Shown one piece after another: positions 23,933-32,832 of a stretch of 43,303 nucleotides of DNA; within the stretch, counting starts at the first letter, position 1, and every line of letters begins with the position of its first letter. Below the pieces are notes generated by a model. It saw only the letters and a list, made by a program, of their open reading frames with translations, was not told the origin of the DNA and did not search any database. Source of the stretch: JBFJVZ01 sp041623895 (lineage in GTDB: Bacteria; Planctomycetota; Planctomycetia; Pirellulales; Pirellulaceae); contig JBFJVZ010000009.1 of assembly GCA_041623895.1 (NCBI GenBank), positions 1 to 43,303 on the forward strand, read 5' to 3'. A program made the translations under genes and the position numbers.

Positions 23933-24958
23933 ATGAAAGTCAATTGCGTCATTCTGGCATTGCTTGTCTTGTTGGCACTGACGTCTCAGGCGCAGTCAAT
24001 CCAGTCGGATCCAAAGTTTGCGATTGTGATTCACGGCGGTGCAGGCAAACCGCCGGAGAACGAAGAGTCGCGTCAAAAACGCGTCGAAGTGCTCGAGCAG
24101 GCTTTGAAAACCGGCAAAGAAATGCTGGCAGCCGGCAAAAGCAGTCTCGACACCGTTGAGGCCGTGGTACGAATCCTGGAGGACTCGCCCCACTTCAACG
24201 CGGGCAAGGGAGCCGTGTTTAATGCTGCCGGGACTCACGAGCTTGATGCCACCATCATGGATGGTCGTGATCGATCGACGGGTGCCGTCGGCGGTGTGAC
24301 CACAGTCAAGAACCCCGTTTCGTTGGCACGCCGAGTCATGACCGACACCAGGCATGTTTTGCTGGCCGCCCAGGGTGCGGACAAATTCGCCGCTCAGTAC
24401 GCCGATGATCCGATGATTCAGCGCGTGCCCAACGACTATTTTTCAACCGAACATCAACGCCGGAGGCTTCAGCAGTCTCAACAGCAGGAGCAACAAAGCG
24501 ACGCGGATTCGATTGGGACTGTTGGCTGCGTCGCACTCGATGTCCACGGAAACCTGGCGGCTGCCACTTCCACCGGTGGTCTGAACAACAAGAAGTTTGG
24601 GCGGCTGGGGGACTCGCCCATCGCCGGTGCCGGCACGTTCGCCGACAACAATACCTGCGCTGTATCGTGTACCGGGATCGGAGAAGACTTCATCCGAAAT
24701 GCGGTGGCTTATGATATCTCGGCGCGGATGAAATACCGGGGTGACGATCTGGACAAAGCAGTCAATGACATTCTTTCCGGAAAAAAACATCGCGTCCGCG
24801 GCGGGATCATTGCGATCAGTCACGATGGTCGAATTGTGATGCGTTTCAACACGCCGGGAATGGCCCGAGCTGCCGCGAATTCAACCGGGCGACACGAAGT
24901 TCACGTTGCATCGAAAAGTAAATCGCCGTCAAATCAGGCTGACGACAAAGCAGAGTAG
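23933..24958 (+). CDS. Secreted isoaspartyl peptidase/L-asparaginase (Ntn hydrolase)
   Basis: A 341-aa plant-type asparaginase family protein that removes isoaspartyl residues from peptides or hydrolyses asparagine. A signal peptide (MKVNCVILALLVLLALTSQAQS) sends it out of the cytoplasm. FAIVIHGGAGKP opens the alpha subunit. SIGTVGCVALD contains the nucleophile Thr (T196), which becomes the new N-terminus after self-cleavage, and AATSTGG and GAGTFAD follow in the beta subunit. The Gln/Arg-rich stretch before the Thr (RRRLQQSQQQEQQ) is the usual poorly conserved linker. The ribosome site AAGGAAG precedes ATG 23933. The frame of the next sulfatase overlaps its end, but that gene's real start lies 41 bases beyond the stop. 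Confidence 0.93.
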   Translation: MKVNCVILALLVLLALTSQAQSIQSDPKFAIVIHGGAGKPPENEESRQKRVEVLEQALKTGKEMLAAGKSSLDTVEAVVRILEDSPHFNAGKGAVFNAAGTHELDATIMDGRDRSTGAVGGVTTVKNPVSLARRVMTDTRHVLLAAQGADKFAAQYADDPMIQRVPNDYFSTEHQRRRLQQSQQQEQQSDADSIGTVGCVALDVHGNLAAATSTGGLNNKKFGRLGDSPIAGAGTFADNNTCAVSCTGIGEDFIRNAVAYDISARMKYRGDDLDKAVNDILSGKKHRVRGGIIAISHDGRIVMRFNTPGMARAAANSTGRHEVHVASKSKSPSNQADDKAE

Positions 24959-24998
24959 CACGGCCCTTGGATCACGAGTAACGATTGCAGGAACAACC

Positions 24999-27011
24999 AT
25001 GAAAAACAATTGCAGCCGAATTCCTGCCCGGGCCGTACGCGCGGCGATGTTACTGTTCATGGCCAACATCATGCCGGTGTTGGCAAAGGCGGACGCAAGC
25101 GACCGTCCCAACGTGATTGTGATCTTTACCGACGATCAAGGTTACAACGACCTTGGTTGCTTTGGCAGCGAGACGATCAAGACACCACAGCTCGATCGGA
25201 TGGCAAGTGAGGGTCTGCGGCTGACCAGCTTTTATGCTCAGCCCGTTTGCGGCGTTTCCCGTGCGGCGTTGATGACCGGTTGTTATCCGATCCGCGTCGC
25301 TGAGCCGGGCAATGTCAAGCGGCTGCATACGGTTCCGCATCCAAAAGAATGGACGATGGCGGAAATGTTCAAACAGGCGGGTTACGCGACAGCGCTGATT
25401 GGCAAGTGGCACCTGTGTGAAAAGAAACCGGACGATCCCACGGGCTACGATCGGGCAACGATGCCGAACTCGCAAGGATTCGATTACTTTTTTGGCACGC
25501 CGCTGTACAACGGATTCACGACGTATGTGAATGAGACAAATTTTCGCAGTCCCATCTTGCGCAACAGCGAAACCGTGACGCCAGCCGTGCAAAGCTGGGA
25601 TTCCATCACGGCGGATTATACAGTTGAGGCGATCAAATGGATCGAGCAGAATCGCGACCAACCGTTCTTTCTTTATCTCGCTCACAATATGCCTCATGTT
25701 CCCGTCGGCGCGTCGGCTGACTACAAGGGAAAGTCTGCCTACGGTCCTTACGGAGACACGATTGAAGAAATCGATTGGTCCTGCGGGCAGATTTTCGCGA
25801 AGTTAAAGTCGCTGAATTTGGACGACAACACGTTGGTCATTTTTACTTCGGACAATGGGCCTTGGATCGAAACGACGCGGGCGATGACACCGGGTGGCAA
25901 GCCGTTCATTCCCCGAGATCACTCCGGCACCGCTGAGCCACTGCGCGGCTGGAAAATGTCGGCTTGGGACGGCGGCTGCCGCGTGCCCTGCATCGTTCGC
26001 TGGCCGGAAAAAGTGCCTGCCGGCAACGTGAGCGATGAAGTTCTGACAACCATGGATCTGTTGCCGACCTTCGCTTCGCTGGCCGGAGCCGAGATTCCCA
26101 AATCAATCCAACTTGACGGATTCGATGCCAGCGAATTCTTACTTGGCAAGACGAAGGAAAGCCCGCGCGACGAATACTTGTATTACTGCGGGTGTTTGCT
26201 GACTGGGGTGCGCGTCGGCAAGTGGAAACTTGTGCTGCCGCGCCCCGCCAGTCCCCCGGGTACCGGCTGGTGGGGACGGATGATTGAAGCGGTGTCAACG
26301 ACTCAGTTGTTCAACTTGGATGATGACATTGGTGAAACGACCAATCTTGCCAGGCAACATCCCGACGTGGTGGCGATGTTAGAAAAACGCATCGCAGCGG
26401 CGCGGGCAGAGCTCGGTGACATCGATCGCAGCGGTACCGGTGCGAGATTTTTTGACGAAGGCGGACGGCACCTGCAAGCAAGCCCCAAGAAATCGCAACC
26501 CAAACAAAAGGTCGAGTACGATAACGCCCAACCAATCGGCAACTTGCGGTTTACTTTTGAAGACGGAGATTGGCAGGGTTGGAAAGTCGTCGAGGGTTCT
26601 CTGGCCGATGCCTTGACCGACCGGACAAGCTTGCCAAATCACACGTCCCAACCGTTCAACAAACAGGGTCGCTGGTTTTTATTCACGGGCAACCGCAAAG
26701 ATCAAGCTCGCGGCGACGACCGGCAAACGGGCGTGATCGAATCCCCGCCATTTAAACTGGTCGGTGATCGAATCAGTTTTCTGGTTGGCGGTGGACGGAG
26801 TGGTTCGACGTACGTCGCGCTTTGCGATGCAGACGGCAAAGAACTTCTGAAAGCGAGCGGCAGTGACGGCCCCATCATGCAACGCGTCACTTGGAAGGTC
26901 GCTGAACACGCCGGCAAGCAACTCAAGGTACGCATGGTGGACCGCAGCCAAGGTGGCTGGGGCCACGTTAGCTTCGACGATTTCTCTTGTCAGGGCGAGT
27001 ACACGCGGTGA
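24999..27011 (+). CDS. Secreted sulfatase with CGVSR active site and C-terminal beta domain
   Basis: About 670 aa from ATG 24999, which has GCAGGAA upstream and starts a signal peptide (MLLFMANIMPVLAKADA). The sulfatase part (about 34-490) has DRPNVIVIFTDDQGYND, GKWHLCEKK and FTSDNGPWIET. The formylglycine motif reads CGVSR (C84-R88) instead of C-x-[PA]-x-R, with Val in place of Pro/Ala. The activating enzyme usually needs that residue, so maturation may be reduced or the variant may be tolerated in this subfamily. Residues about 510-668 form an extra beta domain (LRFTFEDGDWQGWKV, FKLVGDRISFLVGGG, HVSFDDFSC) resembling carbohydrate-binding beta-sandwich domains attached to glycosidases. It follows the asparaginase by 40 bases, so the genes may share a message. 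Confidence 0.9.
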   Translation: MKNNCSRIPARAVRAAMLLFMANIMPVLAKADASDRPNVIVIFTDDQGYNDLGCFGSETIKTPQLDRMASEGLRLTSFYAQPVCGVSRAALMTGCYPIRVAEPGNVKRLHTVPHPKEWTMAEMFKQAGYATALIGKWHLCEKKPDDPTGYDRATMPNSQGFDYFFGTPLYNGFTTYVNETNFRSPILRNSETVTPAVQSWDSITADYTVEAIKWIEQNRDQPFFLYLAHNMPHVPVGASADYKGKSAYGPYGDTIEEIDWSCGQIFAKLKSLNLDDNTLVIFTSDNGPWIETTRAMTPGGKPFIPRDHSGTAEPLRGWKMSAWDGGCRVPCIVRWPEKVPAGNVSDEVLTTMDLLPTFASLAGAEIPKSIQLDGFDASEFLLGKTKESPRDEYLYYCGCLLTGVRVGKWKLVLPRPASPPGTGWWGRMIEAVSTTQLFNLDDDIGETTNLARQHPDVVAMLEKRIAAARAELGDIDRSGTGARFFDEGGRHLQASPKKSQPKQKVEYDNAQPIGNLRFTFEDGDWQGWKVVEGSLADALTDRTSLPNHTSQPFNKQGRWFLFTGNRKDQARGDDRQTGVIESPPFKLVGDRISFLVGGGRSGSTYVALCDADGKELLKASGSDGPIMQRVTWKVAEHAGKQLKVRMVDRSQGGWGHVSFDDFSCQGEYTR

Positions 27012-27033
27012 GTTAACAGAGAAGCGCGCCGTT

Positions 27034-27084
27034 GGGGCCGCTCGTCTCGTCGCTGAGCGAGACATCTTCGCACATTCCGGCCCC
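27034..27084. repeat. Hairpin element downstream of a sulfatase gene
   Basis: The outer stem GGGGCCG (27034-27040) pairs with CGGCCCC (27078-27084), and an inner CTCG pairs with CGAG. It starts 22 bases after the sulfatase stop and could act as a transcription stop, though no T-run follows. The inner GCTCGTC...TGAGCGAG pattern resembles 43202-43250, so both may belong to one dispersed family. Confidence 0.45.
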
Positions 27085-27185
27085 GAATGTGCACAATTGT
27101 CACACCTGCCTGGAAAACAGAATCAAGAGGTGTCCCGCTTCGGTACCTTGGCTCCAACAGGTCGTTCAGGAGACTGATCGAAATC

Positions 27186-28478
27186 ATGGTTGATCATCAA
27201 GATGCCCCGCCGCAGCTCGTCCATCCGCTGCGCAACAGGAAGCTGTTTTGTTGGGCGATGTACGACTGGGCTAACAGCGCCTACACGACGCTGTTGATTA
27301 CAGTCCTGGTTGCGTATATCCAGCGTGTCGTGTTTCCCGTCGACGACTGGGGTACGACCGGCGCCGTCGTCTGGGCTTGGGGAATTTCGCTGTCGATGTT
27401 TCTGGGTGCCGTGCTATCGCCGATCATCGGCGCCATCGCCGATGCGCACGCGAACAAGCGGGGATTGCTGGCGATCACCGCCCTGGGCGGATCGACCGCA
27501 TCGATTCTGCTGGGCATCGTGCCGCCTGACATGTATGTGCTGGTGGTTGTGCTGTTTGTCACGGCAAATTTGATGCTGGAACTTTCGCTGGGTGTTTACA
27601 ACGGCTTCCTTCCCGAGTTGGTTTCTGATGAGCAAATGAATTCGGCATCCGCCTGGGGCTACGGCCTGGGATATCTGGGCGGAGGACTCGCGTTGGTATT
27701 GGCGATGTTGCTACTGCAGTTTGGCGACTCGCTGGGGCTAGATTCCATGACCAGCCGGCTGCAATGCGGTCTTGTTCTGATGGGCGTTTGGTGGGGGCTG
27801 TTTTCGTTACCGATTCTGCTTTTCGTGCCTGATAAACAGCCGGCCACCGTGACTGGTACGTCATCGGGGCAGGTGATTCGTCGCGGTCTTGCTGATGTTG
27901 TCCAGACGATGCGGAGCTTGCGCAGCAATGTACCTCTCGCATTGTTCCTGCTCAGCTTTCTGTTTTACAACGACGGAGTGCAGACGGTGATCAGTCAGGC
28001 ATCCACGTTTGCACTTGCTGAGCTCGCGTTTCCCGAAGCGGATTTGATGGCCGTGATTTTGATGATTCAGTTTCTGGCCATCCCGGGTTCGTTGATCGTT
28101 GGCAAGTGTGCCGATTGGTTTGGCCAGAAGCCAACACTGATGGCTTGTCTGTTCGTCTGGGGCGTTGTGCTGCTGGCTGCACTCTTCATCCAGACCAAGC
28201 TTGAATTCTGGTTGCTGGCCGCCGCGATCGCGTTTGTCCTGGGCGGCACACAGTCCGTCAGCCGCTCGATGATGGCGATGATGATTCCAACTCAGCAGAA
28301 CGCTCAATACTTTGGCTTCTTCAACTTATCCGGAAAAGCGACCAGCTTTCTGGGCACGTTTCTGTTTGGGGCCATCGTGGCAACCACGGGCAGTTCGCGA
28401 TGGGCCGTGTTTGGCTTGTTGCCTTTGTTTGCCATTGGTGCGTTGCTGTTGTGGAAGGTGAACCGACCGAAGGTCTGA
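27186..28478 (+). CDS. UMF1-type MFS transporter
   Basis: About 430 aa and strongly hydrophobic, with roughly 12 membrane segments. It belongs to the UMF1/Atg22-like branch of the major facilitator superfamily, shown by the N-terminal FCWAMYDWANSAYTTLLITV and by GYGLGYLGGG in the middle. The cargo of bacterial UMF1 proteins is unknown; yeast Atg22 exports amino acids from the vacuole. The start ATG 27186 (MVDHQDAPP) has GGAG about 10 bases upstream; the frame extends to 27087 but that part is unlike the family. It lies downstream of the hairpin at 27034-27084, so it may have its own promoter. Confidence 0.88.
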   Translation: MVDHQDAPPQLVHPLRNRKLFCWAMYDWANSAYTTLLITVLVAYIQRVVFPVDDWGTTGAVVWAWGISLSMFLGAVLSPIIGAIADAHANKRGLLAITALGGSTASILLGIVPPDMYVLVVVLFVTANLMLELSLGVYNGFLPELVSDEQMNSASAWGYGLGYLGGGLALVLAMLLLQFGDSLGLDSMTSRLQCGLVLMGVWWGLFSLPILLFVPDKQPATVTGTSSGQVIRRGLADVVQTMRSLRSNVPLALFLLSFLFYNDGVQTVISQASTFALAELAFPEADLMAVILMIQFLAIPGSLIVGKCADWFGQKPTLMACLFVWGVVLLAALFIQTKLEFWLLAAAIAFVLGGTQSVSRSMMAMMIPTQQNAQYFGFFNLSGKATSFLGTFLFGAIVATTGSSRWAVFGLLPLFAIGALLLWKVNRPKV

Positions 28479-28676
28479 TCGACCAATGGGCAGTTGTAGT
28501 CCCTGCCACGGACTAGCCCGGAAAACCGATGCGTTATTGCCGCCAACAGTGTGCGAATACGCGCAGTCCCCACATACTCCAGGAGAATCACAACAGCAAC
28601 TCCGTTCGGCACGTCGTTTGCCACAACTTTTCTTTGAGTCACGTTTTCAGATGCTGATTAGCTGGAATAACGCCTG

Positions 28677-29129
28677 ATGAAGTCATCCACACTCGTTCTT
28701 CTGATTCTGGGCACATTTGCCGTGGGCTGCGCGCCGGACCCCAAGTCAGGCGCCGGTTTTACCTTGCCCGACGGTAGCGCGGAGCGTGGCCAGCAAACTT
28801 TTGTGCAGCTGCAGTGCCACGGCTGTCACACGGTTTCCGGATTGGACTTGGAACAACTTGATTCCAGCGAAACCCAGATGATCGCGCTCGGGGGCGTCAC
28901 AGCAAACGTCAAGACGTACGGCGATTTGGTGACTTCGATCATCAACCCGTCACACCGCTTCGCTTTTGGTTACAGCGACGAGGAAATCAAAACGCCGGCT
29001 GGGGAATCACAGATGAGGTTGTACAACGACGAGATGACAATCGCGCAATTGATCGACCTGGTCGCGTTTCTGCAATCACGATACGAAGTAGAAGAGTATC
29101 AACCGACGCCGTACGTCCCATATTACTAA
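28677..29129 (+). CDS. Small cytochrome c-type lipoprotein
   Basis: A 150-aa protein with a lipoprotein signal, LGTFAVGCAPD (Cys18). It has one heme-binding motif, CHGCH (residues 47-51). The region around the motif (AERGQQTFVQLQCHGCHTVSG) is typical of class I cytochromes c. Methionines at SQMRLYNDEMTIAQLIDLVAFLQ near the end are candidates for the sixth heme ligand. It would carry electrons at a membrane surface; the partner is not identifiable. The gene runs head-on into the CNNM-type gene, with two bases between their ends. Confidence 0.82.
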   Translation: MKSSTLVLLILGTFAVGCAPDPKSGAGFTLPDGSAERGQQTFVQLQCHGCHTVSGLDLEQLDSSETQMIALGGVTANVKTYGDLVTSIINPSHRFAFGYSDEEIKTPAGESQMRLYNDEMTIAQLIDLVAFLQSRYEVEEYQPTPYVPYY

Positions 29130-29131
29130 CG

Positions 29132-30148
29132 TCAAAGATTTCCGACGTCCTTTTCATCTTCGATGTCGCCCACCAGTTCTTCCAGGACATCCTCCAGCGT
29201 GACGACTCCAACGGTCTTGGCCTGGTCTTGTACGACGGCCAGATGAACGTGCTTGCGGCGGAACAAACTGAGCAGTTCATCTGATTTGATTTGCGCGTCG
29301 ACGATCACCGAAGGCCTGATCAAAGCTGACAGCGGTTCGGACGGACTCTCGATAACTGCCTTCAGTACATCGCGCGTCAACACCATCCCCTTAACTTCGT
29401 CGATCGATTGTCCAAAAACTGGATATCTGGAGTACTCACTTCTGCGTACCTCCGCTGCCGCCTGATTGATGGTGGCAGCATCACTTAACGCTTGGACTCG
29501 ATTGACCGGCGTCATGATTTCGGCAGCGGACTTGTCGTTCAGAATGAATGCGCGATGAATCATCTGTCCCTCATCAAGTTGAATGTGACCTGCGTCTCGG
29601 CCAATTCGCACGAGTGATCTGATCTGTTCTTCCGTACCAATTTGTCTGATTCCCTTGGTGAATTGGTTGGATAGCCAAGCCAAGGAAACAACGAGTGGAT
29701 AGAGCAGATAACGACCGAGCAAGATTGCCGGCGCCGAGATGCGGGCAATCAACGGCGCGTAATGCGAGCCCAGGGCTTTGGGGACAATTTCGGAAAAAAC
29801 AATCGTTCCGAGTGTCAAGACAGCGGTAGCGATAGCGATGCCACGCATTCCGTACAGTTCGATTGCTTGTCGGCTAATGAGAATTGGACCAAGCACGTTA
29901 ATGGTATTGGTGACGATCACGATCACAACGACGGTACGTGTGAGTTCATGTTTGATGCGATCTAAGCGACGTGAACCCCAGCGGCCGTTCTTTTTCAATT
30001 CTTCAATTTCCGGCCGCGTCACGCTCAGAACGGCGGCGTCGATGGCGGCCATCAAACCTGACAGTGCTAGAAACCCAATGATGGAAAACACGAACAGCGT
30101 CATGATCGTCGCCTCAGGAAACACGGCCGTAAGATTGCTGGCCTTCAT
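29132..30148 (-). CDS. CNNM/CorC-type membrane protein (DUF21 plus CBS pair)
   Basis: About 338 aa from ATG 30148; ATG 30103 is an alternative. The N-terminal DUF21 membrane domain has FSIIGFLALSGLMAAIDAAVLSVTRPEIEEL, then segments around VVIVIVTNTINVLGP and TAVLTLGTIVFSEIVPKALG. Two CBS domains follow (IMTPVNRVQALS..., and VVIVDAQIKSDELLSLFRRKHVHLAVVQD with VGVVTLEDVLEELVGDIED). The C-terminal CorC_HlyC domain found in longer relatives is absent. The family is implicated in magnesium or cobalt handling across the inner membrane, and the CBS pair probably senses ATP-Mg. The protein ends shortly after the second CBS. Confidence 0.86.
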   Translation of the reverse strand: MKASNLTAVFPEATIMTLFVFSIIGFLALSGLMAAIDAAVLSVTRPEIEELKKNGRWGSRRLDRIKHELTRTVVVIVIVTNTINVLGPILISRQAIELYGMRGIAIATAVLTLGTIVFSEIVPKALGSHYAPLIARISAPAILLGRYLLYPLVVSLAWLSNQFTKGIRQIGTEEQIRSLVRIGRDAGHIQLDEGQMIHRAFILNDKSAAEIMTPVNRVQALSDAATINQAAAEVRRSEYSRYPVFGQSIDEVKGMVLTRDVLKAVIESPSEPLSALIRPSVIVDAQIKSDELLSLFRRKHVHLAVVQDQAKTVGVVTLEDVLEELVGDIEDEKDVGNL

Positions 30149-30535
30149 GATCGCAAAAATCTGCTTGACGCGTCGCACCCGGACAGCCGAATATCCGTTG
30201 GTCACCTGGAGCAGCAGGGTGTGCACATACGGCCATAGCCTTCGCCCACGGTGAACGATTCAAGACGGCTTCGCTCACCTCAAGGTGATGTGTGGGAGAT
30301 TCTCCGAATTCTGCAGGGTATTGCTACCGCTAGTCGGTCACGGCACACGAGTTGCTTTCTCTTGCTGTCAGCGGATGCCGACCCGGCTTTTGAATGGTTT
30401 TGTCCAGGCGACACGCGGATCCAGGATGCGGAGTTCAGGGCGGCGGCAAATTGACTCCTTCCACCACTGTGGTTCTTATTGAAAACCGACGTTGCCCGGC
30501 AAGACAAACTCAACCCATCGTAGCGGAGTTTCAAA
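30149..30535. other. Divergent intergenic region
   Basis: 387 bases between the CNNM-type gene (leftward) and the HPF-like gene (rightward). Short frames here show no recognisable protein. It holds the candidate promoter at 30451-30479 and, before ATG 30536, a GCGGAG ribosome site. Confidence 0.45.
30451..30479 (+). promoter_or_regulatory. Candidate sigma-70-type promoter for the HPF-like gene
   Basis: TTGACT (30451-30456), a 17-base spacer and TCTTAT (30474-30479, four of six matches to TATAAT). It lies 56 bases before the start codon. Seen by eye only. Confidence 0.35.
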
Positions 30536-31255
30536 ATGACCTATTCAGACGAAAGCTACAATTTGCGGATCGAACTCGATACCAAGGGCTGTGAACTGTC
30601 AGCCTCGGAAATCGAAGACATGGAAAGAGACCTGCACACCCTGCGTAACTTAGTCGAAGATTTCCCCGTCTCGGATTTGCATGTGCAGGTTGTGCACCAT
30701 AAGCGGAGCAACGATTATCACGTCAAGACGAGCCTGCGTTTGTCCGGTCGCACGCTCTTTACCGGAGAGCGGCACGTCAAGGTCCACCCGGCGTTTGAGA
30801 GTTGTATCGGCAAGCTGACGAAGAAAATCAGCGCCTACAAGGATGAAATGCGCGTCGGCTCCGAAGCCGCAAAGAAAGCCGAGGGAACTCGATTGGATAT
30901 TCAGCCCAGTGATGCGATTGACGTGGACAGTTTGAACGCAGCCGTAGAACAAGACAATTACCCGGCCTTCCGGCGTGCAATCGATGTGTTTGAGGAATCG
31001 TTGAATCGGCGGATTGGACGCTGGCTGGAGAAGTACCCCGAGGCACGAGCCAGATTGGGGGAAACGATCACGGTTTCGGACATTGTCGAAGAGGTCTTCT
31101 TAAATGCTTTCGATCGCTTCGCGTCGCGTTCTCACAGTGTCTCGCCGGGAAAATGGCTGGAAGCGCTGATCGATCCATCGATTCAGGCATTGATTCAAGC
31201 GCCGGATGAGGAGTTCGCGCGAATCAGCTTTTCCCGTAGTGCCGTCGAAATTTAA
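30536..31255 (+). CDS. HPF/RaiA-like ribosome-associated protein with a novel C-terminus
   Basis: A 239-aa protein. Residues about 5-110 resemble the S30AE fold of hibernation factors, which bind the small ribosomal subunit in slow growth: VSDLHVQVVHHKRSNDYHVKTSLRLSGRTLF, then ERHVKVHPAFESCIGKLTKKISAYKDEM. Residues about 125-235 differ from the dimerising tail of long HPF. This part is helical and contains TVSDIVEEVFLNAFDRFASR followed by KWLEALIDPSIQALI, which recalls the DIVQEVFL core of sigma-70 region 2. I cannot tell whether that is homology or chance. No zinc site or membrane segment is seen. It appears monocistronic. Confidence 0.7.
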   Translation: MTYSDESYNLRIELDTKGCELSASEIEDMERDLHTLRNLVEDFPVSDLHVQVVHHKRSNDYHVKTSLRLSGRTLFTGERHVKVHPAFESCIGKLTKKISAYKDEMRVGSEAAKKAEGTRLDIQPSDAIDVDSLNAAVEQDNYPAFRRAIDVFEESLNRRIGRWLEKYPEARARLGETITVSDIVEEVFLNAFDRFASRSHSVSPGKWLEALIDPSIQALIQAPDEEFARISFSRSAVEI

Positions 31256-31397
31256 GTGACCTGGCGTTTGACGTACATCGCGGCTTGGACTCGGCTATCA
31301 TGATTCGTTACCGCGGCGCAACCTGAGTCACCGGTTGTGTCGCGTGCAAAATCTTTACAGACCCGTCTTTTTGTCCGCTAACGAACGAGTCATCCAG

Positions 31398-32828
31398 ATG
31401 CCTGCAGCTGTCCGCCGTTTGCTCGCACTTAACTTTTTCGCACTTTTCATCGCAGTTGTCTCCGCGGCGCCGATTGTCGCCGCCGATTCGGACCGCCAGC
31501 TGCGGGCTGGTGCGGCCGTTGTTGATATCACACCGCCGCTGGGCGAAATGGTTGTTGGTGGCTTTACGCCGTTCCCAGCCGCGGAAGTTCACGACAAGTT
31601 GCACGCGAGATGCTTGATTCTGGATGATGGGAAAACGCAGATCGCTTTTGTGATTTGCGACAACTTGGGAATCATTCGCGAAGTCTACGATGAAGCGCGC
31701 GAGTTGATCGCCAAAGAGACGAAGCTGCCGGTGGATAACATTTTGATGGCAGCCACACACACGCACTCGGGGACCCGCGCTCGGATGTCAAAGTACCGGC
31801 CAATCGTGGTCCGCGGGATCGCCAGTGCGGTGCGTGAGGCGAGTCAAAACCTGGCACCGGCAAGAATCGGTTGGGGCAGTATCGATGAGCCTTCGGAAGT
31901 CTTTAATCGCCGCTGGTTTGTCAGCGATCCAGAGCTGCGAAAGAATCCCTTTGGCGGCGTCGACCAGGTGCGCATGAATCCGCCGCGAGGTAACCCAAAG
32001 TTGGAAAAACCGGCCGGCCCAATCGATCCCGAAATCTCATTCATCAGCGTTCAAGCAACCAACGGCCGCCCGCTTGCGCTGCTGGCCAATTACTCGCTGC
32101 ATTACGTTGGAGGTGTCAACAAGGGTGATATCTCGGCCGATTACTTTGGGATCTTCTCCCGCCGGATCGCCGAACTGTTGGGAGCCGATGACACCAGCCC
32201 GGCCTTCGTCGGCATGCTCAGCAACGGCACCAGCGGCGACATCAACAACATCAACTTTCGCATTCGCGGCGAATCGTATGAACGCTACGAAAAGATGACG
32301 CAAGTTGCCGAGTTGGTCGCCAACCGTGTGAAAGAAGCTCACGACAAAATCGAGTTTCATGACTGGGTGCCGCTCGGATCGGCCCGCAGTGAGTTGACGT
32401 TAAAGGTCCGCAAACCAGACCAGCAGATGCAAGAGTATTTCACCAAGGTGATGGCCCAAGACGAAGATGCCCCCAAACATCATCGCTACGAACGGAATTA
32501 TGCCGGCCGCGTTCAGCGATTGCTGGAAGGGCCAGAGGAAATCACGATTCCCCTGCAAGCTGTCCGCATTGGTGAGCTGGCGATTGCCGCGATCCCGTTT
32601 GAAGTGTTTGTGGAAATCGGCTTGGAAATCAAACAGAAAACTCCGTTTGCCGATGCCTTCACGATTGAATTGGCGAACGATTCTCACGGTTATCTGCCAA
32701 CACCACGGCAACATCAACTGGGCGGCTACGAAACCTGGATGGGAACGAACCGAGTGCAGCTGGATGCTTCGGAGAAGATTACCAAGACGATACTGGATCT
32801 GATGGCGGAGTTGAAATCGGGAAACTGA
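31398..32828 (+). CDS. Neutral ceramidase-like secreted protein, second copy
   Basis: About 476 aa from ATG 31398, with a signal peptide (LLALNFFALFIAVVSAAPIVAAD). It has the ceramidase N-terminal domain pattern: LRAGAAVVDITPPLG, then AATHTHSGTRAR with the metal-binding His pair, and LLANYSLHYVGG. At the position of the NxGDxSPN nucleophile motif it reads NGTSGDINNINF, with Asn where Ser is expected, the same loss as in the copy at 9367. A long helical segment (EYFTKVMAQDEDAPKHHRYE) lies between the core and the final beta part. The C-terminal Ig-like domain of true ceramidases is absent. The enzyme's substrate is therefore open. It is followed four bases later by a secreted helical-repeat protein, so the two are probably cotranscribed. 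Confidence 0.8.
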   Translation: MPAAVRRLLALNFFALFIAVVSAAPIVAADSDRQLRAGAAVVDITPPLGEMVVGGFTPFPAAEVHDKLHARCLILDDGKTQIAFVICDNLGIIREVYDEARELIAKETKLPVDNILMAATHTHSGTRARMSKYRPIVVRGIASAVREASQNLAPARIGWGSIDEPSEVFNRRWFVSDPELRKNPFGGVDQVRMNPPRGNPKLEKPAGPIDPEISFISVQATNGRPLALLANYSLHYVGGVNKGDISADYFGIFSRRIAELLGADDTSPAFVGMLSNGTSGDINNINFRIRGESYERYEKMTQVAELVANRVKEAHDKIEFHDWVPLGSARSELTLKVRKPDQQMQEYFTKVMAQDEDAPKHHRYERNYAGRVQRLLEGPEEITIPLQAVRIGELAIAAIPFEVFVEIGLEIKQKTPFADAFTIELANDSHGYLPTPRQHQLGGYETWMGTNRVQLDASEKITKTILDLMAELKSGN

Positions 32829-32832
32829 ATCC

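Noticed and set aside
25050..25697. 215-codon frame opposite the CGVSR sulfatase
   Set aside because: It is antisense to the conserved sulfatase core; no motif.
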